Shown here piece after piece: positions 1 through 10,757 of a stretch of DNA of 64,000 nucleotides. Under the pieces are notes generated by a model. The model had not been told where the DNA came from. It made no database searches and saw only the letters and a list, made by a program, of their open reading frames with translations. Source of the stretch: Neurospora intermedia (lineage: Eukaryota; Ascomycota; Sordariomycetes; Sordariales; Sordariaceae); NCBI GenBank assembly GCA_037102815.1, contig BTPP01000005.1, positions 62,001 through 126,000 on the forward strand, given 5' to 3'. A program made the translations under genes and the position numbers. Position 1 is the stretch's first letter, and the number at the start of each line of letters is the position of its first letter.

Positions 1-859
1 CTAGTTGTGCCAATCTACCGGATCGGGTGGGTGAAGGCATCCATCCAACAGCTAGGTAACCGTCGATCTACAAGGTGCGTCGTGAAACCGATCGTTGGTG
101 CGATCGTCCGTGGCTTTATCCTCGCTTTCACCCTTGAACATTGCTGCATGGAAGAATGCGTGGAAAATGCTTGCTCTCTCGCCATATCCTCTCGGTTGCT
201 TCCAACCTTCAACAGCCCGTGGACCACTGATTCGCAACCCACCCTCGGCAACTCCCGAGCACCTTTTGAGGCCGATATTATTGATCTGCCTATCAGGTAT
301 CGCTCCTGAGGTTGAATAGGATTAGCTGTCTGCGAACATATGCTCTTCTTACTCTGGATTATTTTCTTCCCTCGCCTTTGCTTTCCTAAACTCACCAGCA
401 CAGCACCTTACTACCCAGGACCTGACCGCGCAACAGATCCAACAACCCGACCCTTTACACTGTGGCAACCCCTTTCTGCCAAACATGTAAAAAAACACAA
501 CGGTTGATACGATCAGTTGCCATCCTCCCTAGACGGTACATTACCGCACGTATATGAAGTCTGCCGTCGAACACCGCCGGTACCGTCTGCATTTGACTAT
601 CATTTCGCCCTTACTAGCGTCAACACCCCAGTTCATCATCACACAATGAACAACCCATGCCATGAGCTTTCGGCCTTTGTTGAAGAACGTGGCCGGATTG
701 CCATGTGGCATGTGGGTACTCTTCGGGGACGAACATGGGTGGAAACACAGGTATATGATGGTACAGGTCCCCGAAGAGGAACTACATCCCAGAAGGAAAA
801 CATCACTCTCTTGGTCTCAAGTGAGATAAACATCCCAGTTCTCCTTACATTCGTCTAAC
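1..859. other. Intergenic and 5' flank of the Clr5/ankyrin gene
   Basis: No frame here looks like a conserved protein. Small frames on both strands have no ATG-led, intron-compatible structure. The last few hundred bases are presumably promoter and leader for the gene starting at 860; an upstream plus-strand frame ends at 858, just before that ATG, so an upstream ORF in the leader is possible. Confidence 0.5.
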
Positions 860-3092
860 ATGCCCTCGCTTGAAAACTCATCCTCCAAGGCTTCGCCTGG
901 GGGCACAAGGATTGGGCGGCCACCTCAGTGGACATTGTCGAGGTCACGGAAGCTGGCCAGACTGTATGTCTATACGACCTTGTCCATCGGAAGGATCATT
1001 AAAGTATTAGGTGACGACCTCTTCGCCCCCCGGTATGTGATAAAGCACCGCTCCTGGCAAGTCACGGTGGCTGACCGGTCTCAGCAAAAACTCGGCCCAA
1101 AAGACAGTCCATAAAATGCTTGACCATGACCCCCGTCATCTGCGGCCCGAGTCACGCGTTGAGATGGATCAACGCATTGATAGTCTGTCAAAGTCCATCA
1201 TTCGGAAGCGAACACCGGGCAATATCATTGGCCGACTACATCCTACTGAGGTTCAGAGAAGGATATCCGACTGTTCGACGCTATACGCCGAGAAGGTGTG
1301 CTCTTTACTGGATAACTTTACGATAGCAAGCGTGTTGGATCTTGAAGACATACAACGACACTCTTGGTTGGCTGAGTCTTGCGAGCTTCCAATTACCGAC
1401 ATTGGCGCCGTCGGGATTTCTCCCACACCGGGCTTCGCGGTACCAGGTGATTTCCTGACTGCCCATACCTTGAACTGTGCTGAAGTTCCAGCATCCGGGC
1501 ATGGTAGTGGGACTTGCTGGTGCGCAATCGTAGCGGAAACGACAAGAGAAGAAGACTCATGGTTGACACCAACCGGGGAGATACGAGACAAAGTTAGCGA
1601 CCTGGTCAGAAATCCATCACCGGAGGTATGCCAGCTGCATGACCCCTTTGGCAACACTTTGCTTCACTTGTTTTCTGCCACAAGTGGCTGTCAAGCCCAG
1701 TTGTTTCGGCTCGTACCATATGCCGGTAACGCCTTGGGCCTTACCAACACTGCCAACCAGACGTTTCTTCATGTTTTGAGCCCCGAATGGTTTACCAACG
1801 TTCCGAGCGCCTTGTCGTCTCTGCGAAGACTTCTTGACGTCATCCGTCCCTCTCATCCCGACATCTTTCACGTCACCGATGCCTATGGCCGCACCTTCTT
1901 TCACCGGGCGGCATCCCTGAGAGTAGACCGGGAGGTTTTGACCGATATCCTAGCATACTGCAATATTGCCATTCCACTATCTCGAGATGCATTCGGCTTT
2001 GATCCAGTCGCCAATGTCCAGCCGAACCCGACTGTTCCACAACCTGAAAGTACCATCCACGGTAGCCCCATTTCCTACACCCCTCATCACCTCCCCATCG
2101 GCTCGAGCATGCCGTCCAGAGTCCCCTCCCCCAGCGTCAGCGTTTCTGGTATCCCCTCTCGAGCAGACGAAGGGCCCTTTCTAGCCTACCATGCCCGATT
2201 AATCCAAATCATTCACTCGGCCTATCCCAACCCTCTTGTCGAGGACTCCGAAGGTCGTAACGGCTTGCACTGTCTGGCAGAAGCCATAATCAACCAACAA
2301 ATCATGGACAAACAACGTTCCGCCCTATCAACCACCTCCAGTAGCCGTCCACAAAGGCGTAGCACACATTCATCACTCTCATCGGAACTCATTCCTATCC
2401 GCGTCATCCAGTCAACTGGCCACACTTCCCACCCCTCTCCTGTCACGAGTACCTTCGGGATAGTGACAGAGCACGAAAACCCCCTTCTGTCTCGCCTCCG
2501 CCACTTACGCTCCCTCCTTCATCCTTCCTCTGGACATAGCGCCGTAGGCGTAAACCCAAACGCGTATGACAAATCTGGCTGCACTCCCCTTATGGCCTTT
2601 ATCCAGCATATTCCTGATCACGAAGACGATAAATCTCGCACTCTCCAAAGCATCCTCGAAACACTTATTAGAGGTGGAGCGAGCATCGAAGCGAGGAATA
2701 GAAGAGGAGAAACGCCCTTGTTGATGGCGGCGAGGCTGGGAAGAAAGACTGCCCTGAGCGTGCTGTTGGAGCAGGGGGCCGATATGCGAGCGAAAGACAG
2801 GTGGGGTAGGGGGGTTTTGGAGATTCTGGACTGGGGGGTCTTGGAGTGTAATAGTTCTGCTAATAAAGCCCAGGAAGAGAGATTAACTGGAAGAGAAAAG
2901 GGGATAAAAGAGAGGGAGGAGTTGGCGCTATATGCTAGGTTGGAGGCTTGTAGAGGTTTATTGACGAGACGGAGGGATTGGGTAGTTGGGTACGTGAGTG
3001 AGAAGGAGGAGGATGGGATGGGCGTGGTGGGAGAGTGGAGGATCCAAGGACGACTTGAGACAGATGCAGAGGAGAGGGAGGTGTGCATGTGA
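860..3092 (+). CDS. Clr5-domain protein with C-terminal ankyrin repeats
   Basis: Two exons, 860-1032 and 1085-3092, separated by a 52-nt intron (GTATGT donor, GCTGAC branch, CAG acceptor); spliced product 726 aa. The splice joins two halves of a Clr5 domain at about residues 17-80: GRPPQWTLSRSRKLARLY is followed after the junction by KNSAQKTVHKMLDHDPR and an R-PES-R-EM segment, the usual order in Sordariomycete Clr5/ankyrin proteins. The middle is a Ser/Pro-rich linker. Ankyrin-like units lie around residues 210-300 and, most clearly, 560-640 (GCTPLMAFI; RRGETPLLMAARLGRKTALS; LLEQGADMRAKDRWG). The tail is charged and probably helical. Clr5 is a fungal domain thought to act in transcriptional control and ankyrin repeats bind proteins, so a nuclear regulatory role is plausible, but no target is visible. 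Confidence 0.85.
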
Positions 3093-4928
3093 AGTAGTAG
3101 GCGATGGATGGAATTGACATATGGTGGCGGGCATTGGGATGGAGCAAAACTTACGATTTCGACAACAGGCATGGGTATGGGCAGGATATTCGGCGCAGTA
3201 TTGGCTTCGGCATCAATAGACTTGGTTCGCATGGCGGGCGGGAAACAGACTACGGATCAACAAACCTAGAGGTAAACTACATACCTCTAGTAACAAATCA
3301 TCATTCACCAAAGAAGCGAACCACCCCTTCGGCATGCTGGTCAGGACCCCACTATCGGTATGGGTGTATTTCCACAACACCGTACTCTGTGGGGTGTATG
3401 CACAATTTGCATGTAACGGCGGATTGTAGAGGAGACCTTTATGTTCCAGAGGATGTATCGTACCTACAGGTATCGATGTACTGTCGTGCAATGATCCCTT
3501 GAGCGGTAGGGTACCTTACAAGTAGAGGTAGAAGTAGTTGCACCGCAATCTGCAGGTGTGGGAGCACGGGAGCAGCGGGCACGACGAGATTTCTCCGCAA
3601 GAGGGGTGTTTCAGCTGGAAGTTGGAGATTTGAAGAAGCAGGCATGGCGAGTAGTGTACCCGAGAAACCGTGGAAGTTTTCAGAAACGAAACTGAAGGAG
3701 ATCCCAGACCGATAACATGATATTCAAGAAATTAAGATCTATATGAAGCTGTCTTTCTATCCACTGACAATCTGTTCTATATTTTACCTAAGTAACAATC
3801 CATATCGAAAGGTCAAACGGCCCCCTCCCTCCCTCGCTAGAAATGCAGTGCCGAGTTGACAATGTAGAGGTACCTTTTGGGGTACTTACGTCGTGTGCGC
3901 CGTTAATCCCTGCAGATTTTGCTTGGCGCTACTTTCTCCAACTCTCCAACAACTGTCTCCCGGCGCAGCAGACACCGCAACGTTGATGACCACAGTAAGG
4001 ACGTGACGTCTAGGGAATGTGAAATGAGAGTTGCTCGATGCCATTAACCGTGATAACAGCAAGATAACGGGCCATGAGCCTGTCGTGGGTAGTGACACTG
4101 TTGTCCATGGCTAGGTAGTCGAGCCTTGACGACATGGATGTACCTAACATGCGACCCGCTTGCCGTGCGGGGTTGGTGGCCTGGCTGCTGTTTGATTCCT
4201 GGATTTTGGTAGTCCTCGCGATGCTTCAGGAAAATAGAGATGACCTTGGGCAGGGACGGTGATGATATAACTAGTGATGAAGTGATAAACAAACGACAAA
4301 ATATAAAAGATATACACAGAAGGGTTGTGTATTGAAGGAATTGAAGCGATAGTCGTCAAACTTGTTTAGGGTGGATGGCGTGAAATGGGACGTAAAGAGT
4401 GAGGTTGCGCTGTAGTGTAGTAATTTTCGTGTAACATGCGACTGTGGTCGAGAAAAGAAAAGAAAAGACAGGATGTCTCTTTCAAGTGTGTGCACAACTT
4501 GAAAGAAATACTATGTGTGGTGCTTGGTAACGAGCGGCAACGGAGTGAATCCGGTAGCGTCGTAACGGAGCCGTACAAATGGAAGCAGATGTGTTTTTTT
4601 GAGCTTTAGCACTATCGAGTTTCGGACGAGTTTCGGAGATTGTCCCGAGTTGATGAGAGGTCGCGACATTCATTGATGTTTCTCCAAATTGGTGGAGCCG
4701 TCGGTGTTAGTGCAAGTGCTCGCACCAAAGATTTCCTGATTAGGATGCAAAACCAGCATATGATTGGTTGTAGTTTCAAGACGGCTTGGTGGATTTTGGA
4801 GCGCTGCGGGTGTGCGGGAACGGTTGTGGGGTAGCGAATGAACCTGTGGATCCTCGTTTTGAAGACAACAAGATGAAAGGAACCGTAAACCAACGTCCCC
4901 GTTAGAATGTAACGAGTGGTGCGGGCAA
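3093..4928. other. Gene-poor interval, about 1.8 kb
   Basis: I find no convincing gene. A 132-codon plus-strand frame (3104-3502) begins right after the ankyrin gene but has no recognisable features. There is a perfect 9-bp inverted repeat, CTAGAGGTA with a 7-nt spacer, at 3266-3290, and the related GTAGAGGTAC motif recurs at 3521-3530 and 3864-3874. An AAAAG run lies near 4452-4468. The right end is probably 3' UTR of the minus-strand gene that stops at 4929. Confidence 0.5.
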
Positions 4929-5442
4929 TTACTTGGTGGAATCAAATATATTGTTAAACTGATGGATGGCTTCGGCAGCGCGAGTCTGATGGAAAGCAAT
5001 GCATGCTGCCTCGTCACTGTTGGCGGTGGTGGTACGGGTGCTGTCCTGGAAGCGAGCGTAGAGGGCGCCATCATCCAGGCGGTGTCTTGACTCAAACATG
5101 GCCAGTCGTTGATGCTGGAGAGAGCCGTCATCAAACGTATTCTTGACGGCTTGTGAAACTGAAGCATCACACCCTGACTCGGATACGTTGTACTGTCTGA
5201 TAGTTCTGGTACCGTTGAACATGGAGCCACTCTGGGCGGGAGCCGCCGGCTTGCTGATGCGAGATAAATGTCAGTTCAAAATACCGTAACCCTTACCTAT
5301 ACATCTTATCATCCAGCCGTGTTCGTGTGTGTAACTAGAGGTGTACCTACCTAGGATTGTTTATGTTGGAGGGAACATCGGCCCTCGTAGTTCTAGCTGA
5401 GGTTGGGAGCTGGGAAGGAGTGTTATCACTGTGGGACGGCAT
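4929..5442 (-). CDS. Small hypothetical protein, two exons
   Basis: Reading right to left, exon 1 is 5442-5351 and exon 2 is 5253-4929. The 97-nt intron has a GTAGGT donor and CAG acceptor (a GTACAC donor 4 nt downstream is an alternative). The spliced product is 138 aa. The ATG at 5442 was preferred to earlier in-frame starts because the protein then begins with a Ser/Thr/Asn/Pro-rich segment (MPSHSDNTPSQLPTS), followed by a better-ordered C-terminal 95 residues starting MFNGTRTIRQYN, with two cysteines (GCDAS and AACIAFHQ) and a predicted helical end. No signal peptide or membrane segment is visible. I do not recognise the family. The compatible splice sites and one coherent frame across both exons argue for a real gene. 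Confidence 0.6.
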
Positions 5443-6239
5443 GGTGCTCAGAATTTTGGTAACAGAGTAAGAGGGATGGCAATAGAGCTGGTCTGGATGA
5501 AAGCGCTTGGATAAGTGGGGGACGAGAGAACACAAGGCGAGACCTAGCTGGTGATCATTTGCTGCTCCGCTGCCTTGAGAGAAGGAGGGTGCTGGGACAT
5601 ATTTAAAGAAATGTTGAATATGGGCTTCCGGCAACATAGAGAAAGGTATGATGTGGGTGGTGCCGTGGCTATCATTTGCACCATTGGTATAGGGGACAAG
5701 GGGTGCGATGAGGAAGTGTCGTTCTGAAGAACGCGGAGATGTTTGAATATTGGAGCCGCCAAATGAGATAAATCCAGCGCGCGGGACTTGGTATACTATG
5801 GGGCCCGATGGTGTGCGGGGCAGGGGCAGTTAACGGGGTGGATCCGCCGGTCCATGGGTGCCGTGGGTAGTACCTCTACCTCTACTGTGTAAGTGTGAGC
5901 GACACGCATCCATCATGTAGGTAGGTGGGTCCCGGCCAAGAAACTGGACGGTCGCTGCCGTGTGTGACGACGGAACCTTTGGCACTCGAATGGCCGGGCA
6001 TACTTGGGGGGCGGGTTCCGGGCACCAAGGGGTGCGAGTCTGCCCTGGCGATGGGCGTAGTATGGGGCACGCTTTGAATTTCCTGGTTCGTGCCTGGTAC
6101 CTGACACTAAGGACAGTAATGGGACATTTCGCAGGTGAACAACCGAGAAAACCAAAGAACCAAATTGGGCAAAGAGGACTGGAGTCTTCCGCGTCGTGCA
6201 TCTGGCGACGGCTCGACAGGAGGCACCACGGGGCATTAC

Positions 6240-6482
6240 CGTAGAAACTCGGTCAATTGGCAACCGTCAATCTCCTCTTTCAGGGCATATACTGTCGCCC
6301 CGTAAGCCAGCAGATGTCAGAAGATGTGTCTGTCCAGTTCGTGAACACTCGAGGACATTGCCCACCACGGTATTTTACGTGCGTTACAATGTACAGAATC
6401 GGACTTGTCCTGTATGTAAGTATATGTCCTGCCCGGCGCTCACAGAGGAGATTGACGGTTGCCAAGCGACCGAGTCTCTACG
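6240..6482. mobile_element. MITE-like element with about 39-bp terminal inverted repeats
   Basis: The left end at 6240-6278 (starting CGTAGAAACTCGGTC) is repeated in inverted orientation at 6444-6482 with about 3 mismatches in 39 bp. A further similar block (CAGG.CATATACT) lies inside each end after a small indel. The interior has no transposase frame, so the unit is about 243 bp and non-autonomous. The heptamer GCATTAC sits directly outside the left end (6233-6239) and again at 6485-6491, two bases beyond the right end, and may be a target-site duplication. The shared ends are also why the two strands give frames that both begin MATVNLL. Family assignment is not possible by eye. Confidence 0.65.
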
Positions 6483-6880
6483 TTGCATTACTTGTAAGGC
6501 AACCATAAAAAAGTGGCGCAAGAAGCCAACAAGTAACGAGGGGAATCGTCGCTAGGTACATCCGGGCCCACATGCCTGTTGGTGCGCGGACCAACTGAAA
6601 TGGGTCGCAATTCCGCGGTGTCCCCGGCCAGATAGTTCGCGAACCATTCATTCCCTTTGCATAAGAAGGTACTGCAGGTGGTGGATGTACTAATCTACGA
6701 GAAGTTACTTCTCGCAAAAGGCAACCGCAATTGTACGTACCTCTCTGTCTGGCGCTTGGCAAGGCACTTCTGGCTTGAAAGTTGTCATCATATTCTCGAC
6801 ATGCCCCGGTCCAACATTCCAAACACTTCTCTCGACCTTACCTATCCTCTCGTTCATAAAGCGCTGTTTTGGCTGGTCAA

Positions 6881-7482
6881 ATGGCAACTAGTGAAAGCAC
6901 TTCCGAGAGCGAGCGAAATAGTCTCGAGCCCTCAACAACCCAAACCCAAGCTGGGTAAGTTACCTTCTACCCAGATTAGCTAACGCTGACAGTGATCGCC
7001 TTTCCATCGAGTCCATCTCCTGTGTGCGTGCCGTTATCGAGAATCATCAATGCGATATCGTTCCCGATCTTCGAAATTTGCTGTTCGAGACCAGACGTTC
7101 GCCATGCACGTCGACATCGAAGCATCGTCTTAACCAGGCAGATGACAGTGCCCGACAGAGCCTTTAGTTCCACACATGTGCCTGCACGGCCCGGGAAGGA
7201 GTGATAATTGGCAGCTTCCTTCCATGTGTGACTGCCGAAAACTTCGAGGATGCGACGATAACATGGTTGAAAAACGGCCTCGTTAAGATCCCCAGGCCCA
7301 CTGATCCAAACAACAGCGACTACAGGTAGCTTTCCAAATCCAAGCCCGACCGCCGGATCACCATGCATCACGGCTACGGCCACGTCCACGACGATGGTAC
7401 CAAGACGAACAGGCAACGAAGCTTCGAGCATCACACCCAGGACCACCCGAGCCACCTATTCCACTTCCTAGGTTACGGTTGA
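6881..7482 (+). pseudogene. Possible decayed two-exon gene with two in-frame TAG codons
   Basis: An ATG at 6881 opens a Ser/Thr/Glu-rich segment (MATSESTSESERNSL) ending in a GTAAGT donor at 6955. A short 38-nt intron with GCTAAC and CTGACAG signals leads to exon 2 at 6993, which reads DRLSIESISCVRAVIENHQ and continues in one frame to a TGA at 7480. Two TAG codons interrupt it, at 7165-7167 and 7327-7329. Between and after the stops the frame still reads like protein (ITWLKNGLVKIPRPTDPNN, then a His-rich tail). No compatible introns remove the stops. It may be a pseudogene, a mis-modelled gene or chance; the opposite strand is also open for 159 codons here. I do not recognise a family. Confidence 0.3.
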
Positions 7483-9236
7483 CTGGTTGTTGCGGTCCGA
7501 AACCATCCGCCCAGCATCGGACCTCCCTACCGGTCCCAACTCCCAACCAGCACCACTACAGGTACTCTTGTGCCTCTTGAGTCGTCGACATCCCATCACT
7601 TCATTAGACTGGGCCCCGCCTGAACTCCATCAATACCACAAGGACTGGAAACACATCGCAAAGACCAAACAAAGGACAAAGCAACAACCGGACAGGCCAA
7701 GATACGGAGATGCCGCTAGGGACAGTGGCAGGTGAAACCGTCTAGGCCACGGCATACCGAATACCGCTTCTGTATCAACGTCATTGTCGTCATCACGAGC
7801 CATTCAAAATGATTGCACTCGCTCCGGCAGGCCTCTGTCTTCGCTTCTAGCCCGTCGTCTAACCCGCCCTCCAGTCCAAAGGCTCGACTTCGGCTGCAAT
7901 CGATGTCTGGATGATCGCTAGGCCACAAAGGCTCAGCACTGGCAATTACTACCCGTTTCTAGGCTCCTAGCTTGGAGCTTCGAGTTCATGTCTCTAAATG
8001 CCCGTACGAGTCCGAAGAAACCTTGGTCTGGCTCCTTACCAGTATGGATCACGACTGGGCATCTCGCTTGGTACCCCAACCCGGCTTCGATTTCAATTTC
8101 GCCCTCAACTCAGCTCCCTCTTGAGTTATGACAGCGACCTCAGGTGTAATCTCAACTCCACCTCGCTCTATTCAACCTCGCCCTCAAAAGAAACCCCGAC
8201 ATCTTTTCGCAGAAGTACTTTTGTGTAGGTAGAATCCTTCCTCGCTTTCTATGGATTCTGCTTGGTTGTATGGCCGAGTACCCGTAGGCCCCGTGGTGAG
8301 TTTTAGTCCGTCTTCCTTCTCCTCGCCTGCCAATGTCTGAGCATCATGCTACACGAGATTAACTCCCGTACCGGTTCAGCCATCGCCCTCAAAGCCTCGG
8401 GACTCATTCTCGGTTTATAAAGAGCCGGGAAATAATAATGAAACTATGGAGTGAAGTACTCTGCCACTCCCATGCTCACTAAGGGCACTAGGCAGCCACG
8501 ACACCTTTGGCCTGCATGCGACATTGCGACACCTCCGTAATGTGACTGAATGCTGTCGAAAACTGCCGTCGCTAAGTATCAGACTTCAAGGAAGAAGGTG
8601 CGCTAGTATTTAGGTATTCAAGGTAGCTCATCGATCGGAAGGGGCGTAGGGCTGACCTAGCTGGCATCAATGTTTTCAGCTGCCCCGCACGTCATCCGAG
8701 GAGAGTGGCGCAACAGTCCAGTCCTGTGATGATTTATAATATTGCTATCTTGGAGGTAATTGACGTTGAGATAGAACTTCAAATGGCCTTGCCCGAAAAA
8801 TGCGCATATAACGCGACGCGACTATGAAGGCCCCCGTGTCGTCCTGGCTCACGGTGTCGCTCAGTCGCGGCATTGTAGATTGACGCTTCGAGACGTTCCT
8901 CTATATTATATATTGGTCTTATACACGCTAACTAGCTATACTAGTCTACCCAGTGGGTATGCGGTGCTGCTTCGTTCGTAGTCTAAGGGAAAAACCGTAT
9001 TGTGTTCCTCTATATTGAAGAAAAGAAGGGGATGGGAAAAGAAGTGACGGTCACTGTTGCGGCACGGGTTGTCGGTTTCCGAAGAATGATTTTCACGCCG
9101 ATAAATGTAAGATTTGACGCATACCATGACTGGCTGGAAGATCTGGATCCAGAACGAGACTTCTAGAACAGAGGTGAGACCTGCAATGCTGCACCAGTGA
9201 TGAATAAAGTTTTCAATATCATATTTTAACTTTCAT

Positions 9237-9329
9237 GGGCAATTGGTCTAGTGGTATGATTTCCGCTTCGCATGTCGACAATTCGGTCATCTTTGTGGAA
9301 GGTCACCGGTTCAATCCCGGTATTGTCCA
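9237..9329 (+). tRNA. tRNA-Ala (anticodon CGC) with a 21-nt intron
   Basis: A full cloverleaf can be drawn. The acceptor stem GGGCAAT pairs with ATTGTCC and contains G3:U70, the main alanine identity element. The anticodon stem is TCCGC/GTGGA and the T-arm is ACCGG-TTCAATC-CCGGT. The loop reads TT-CGC-A, then a 21-nt intron in the canonical place one base after the anticodon, then T. The mature length is about 72 nt including discriminator A at 9329. A T-run follows at once. The anticodon call depends on placing the intron after position 37; the D-arm (GGTCTAGTGGTA) resembles fungal proline tRNAs, so the identity deserves a check. Confidence 0.88.
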
Positions 9330-9336
9330 AGTTATC

Positions 9337-9346
9337 TTTTTTTTTT
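9337..9346 (+). terminator. RNA polymerase III terminator (10 T)
   Basis: A run of ten T begins 8 nt after the tRNA discriminator base, as expected for Pol III termination. Confidence 0.85.
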
Positions 9347-9677
9347 GCAGTTTTTCCATCATTCAAGCATCATCACAATGATCATTTCCTGGCAAGCTCT
9401 TTCGTTAGAACTTCTTGCAGACAGTGCGGAAGGTGTTTGACTCGTTCGTGAATGCTTTTGACGACGATTGCGCCGAGGGAAAACTGACCGTGCCAAACCT
9501 CGCAGTAAAAGAAATGAGTAATGTGGGGGAGTGAGAACTTCCATACACCCGGCACAACTGTTCTTGTCACGAGCGGGAGCATCAGCAGTCAATTCTCCAG
9601 CGCAACTCAATAAACGCAACCACTCTCACTGCTACGAATCACCTCCCCGCCAACAATCAGACTCAATTATCGTTGAG
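9347..9677. other. Leader and promoter of the alkyltransferase-like gene
   Basis: No separate gene is seen between the tRNA terminator and the ATG at 9678. The frame of the downstream gene stays open upstream to an ATG at 9531, but that extension (MRTSIHPAQLF) is unlike the family and I treat it as leader. Confidence 0.5.
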
Positions 9678-10343
9678 ATGGCTCGCTCCGAAGAAGCACA
9701 AGCTTTTTTCCACGCCGTCTACAGCGCCGTGCAAGAGATTCCACACGGCAAAGTCACCAGCTACGGCCACATTGCAAAGCTGGTTGGGACGCGTATGCAA
9801 ATACTTCCTGCTCACATCGGTTCACGAGATGCACCTCATCCTGATACCACCAATCTCCCTTTCCGTACCACACAGGTGGAAATGCTGACAAGCAACATAA
9901 ACTCAACAGCGCAACGGCCCCGGCAGGTAGGAGTCTGCCTCAAACACCTCCCCATTGACCCGTCAGCCCGGTTCAATCATGAGAATGTACCCTGGCAGAG
10001 AGTGATCAATGCCAAGGGCGTTATTTCTCCTCGGTATGTGCGCTTCCAACGGCAGCTCAGACAACGGCTCAAAGGAGAATTGCCTGTTGAACTACATGTG
10101 GATCGTCAATGTATGCGACGGATTACATACTGACAGCCCATTCTTATAAGATCTCAGCCGGAAGGATCACGCAGCCAAGCGGCGGCGTTAGAGGCCGAAG
10201 GGGTGGTTGTTACAACGGGGGCGCTGGGAGAGCTCATGGTTGACTTCGCAGAGTATGGATGGTTCCCAAGGATACTGCCGTCGGAGGAAGGAGAGGAGCT
10301 GAAGTCCGTTGATAGCGAGGAAGGCGAAAGCGATGAGGAATAG
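9678..10343 (+). CDS. atl1: Alkyltransferase-like protein (Atl1/ATL family)
   Basis: Three exons: 9678-9792, 9910-10033 and 10151-10343, with introns of 117 nt each (GTATGC and GTATGT donors). The product is 143 aa. It has the DNA-binding fold of O6-alkylguanine-DNA alkyltransferases: AVQEIPHGKVTSYGHIAKLVG, then RPRQVG (arginine-finger helix region), then the motif that is PCHRV in MGMT but here is P66-W67-Q68-R69-V. Tryptophan replaces the alkyl-accepting cysteine, as in ATL proteins such as S. pombe Atl1, which bind O6-alkylguanine and hand the lesion to nucleotide excision repair rather than reverse it. The C-terminus is an acidic tail. Nuclear DNA-damage recognition is inferred from the family. 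The histidine of PWHRV is Gln here, which is unusual. The start at 9678 was chosen for family fit. Confidence 0.85.
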
Positions 10344-10757
10344 TATAAGAAACATGATCATTGAAAGACTCAAATCGCATCATCATAGCATATATGTATA
10401 GGCAATATCAAGAGTCACGGGTTTACAATGAGTGAAGGTTATGAAGAGGATCAAGTGTCATTGGGAGCTATTCTGAGGTGTACCGAAGTGACGATGGCTT
10501 GGCATATTCCAGCGAGCCTCCAGTGGTGCCAGTTCAAGATATCCTGTCTTTGACATCCGTTAGCAACAGCGCTCGCATCAAGACAATGATGACAAGGACA
10601 ATTGTGATGTGCTTTCTCAGATAGCGGTTGGACAAGTTTTTCCACATAGTGTTTCGGTACAGGTCTGTGAACATTGTTTTTCTCATCATAAAAAGCAGGG
10701 AGGGTGCGTGGTGTAAATGAAGAAAGGAGGCAAGAACATACCAATTGCTGACACCGA
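10344..10757. other. Convergent 3' interval
   Basis: About 0.4 kb between the ends of the plus-strand ATL gene and the minus-strand phosphatase gene. I see only presumed 3' UTRs. Confidence 0.6.

Larger units (their letters stand above)
5443..9236. other. Gene-poor interval with a MITE-like element and a decayed frame
   Basis: About 3.8 kb with no intact conserved gene. It contains the inverted-repeat element at 6240-6482 and the interrupted frame at 6881-7482, both listed separately. The motif GTACCTCTACCTCTAC occurs near 5870-5885. From about 7490 to 9236 many in-frame stops interrupt every frame, and I see no splice model that rescues a protein. Base composition is ordinary and I see no strong C-to-T (RIP) signature. 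Confidence 0.5.

Noticed and set aside
6976-7455. 159-codon minus-strand frame
   Set aside because: Val/Gly-rich; no ATG context or family match that I recognise, and it overlaps the better structured plus-strand exons. Kept only as an alternative.
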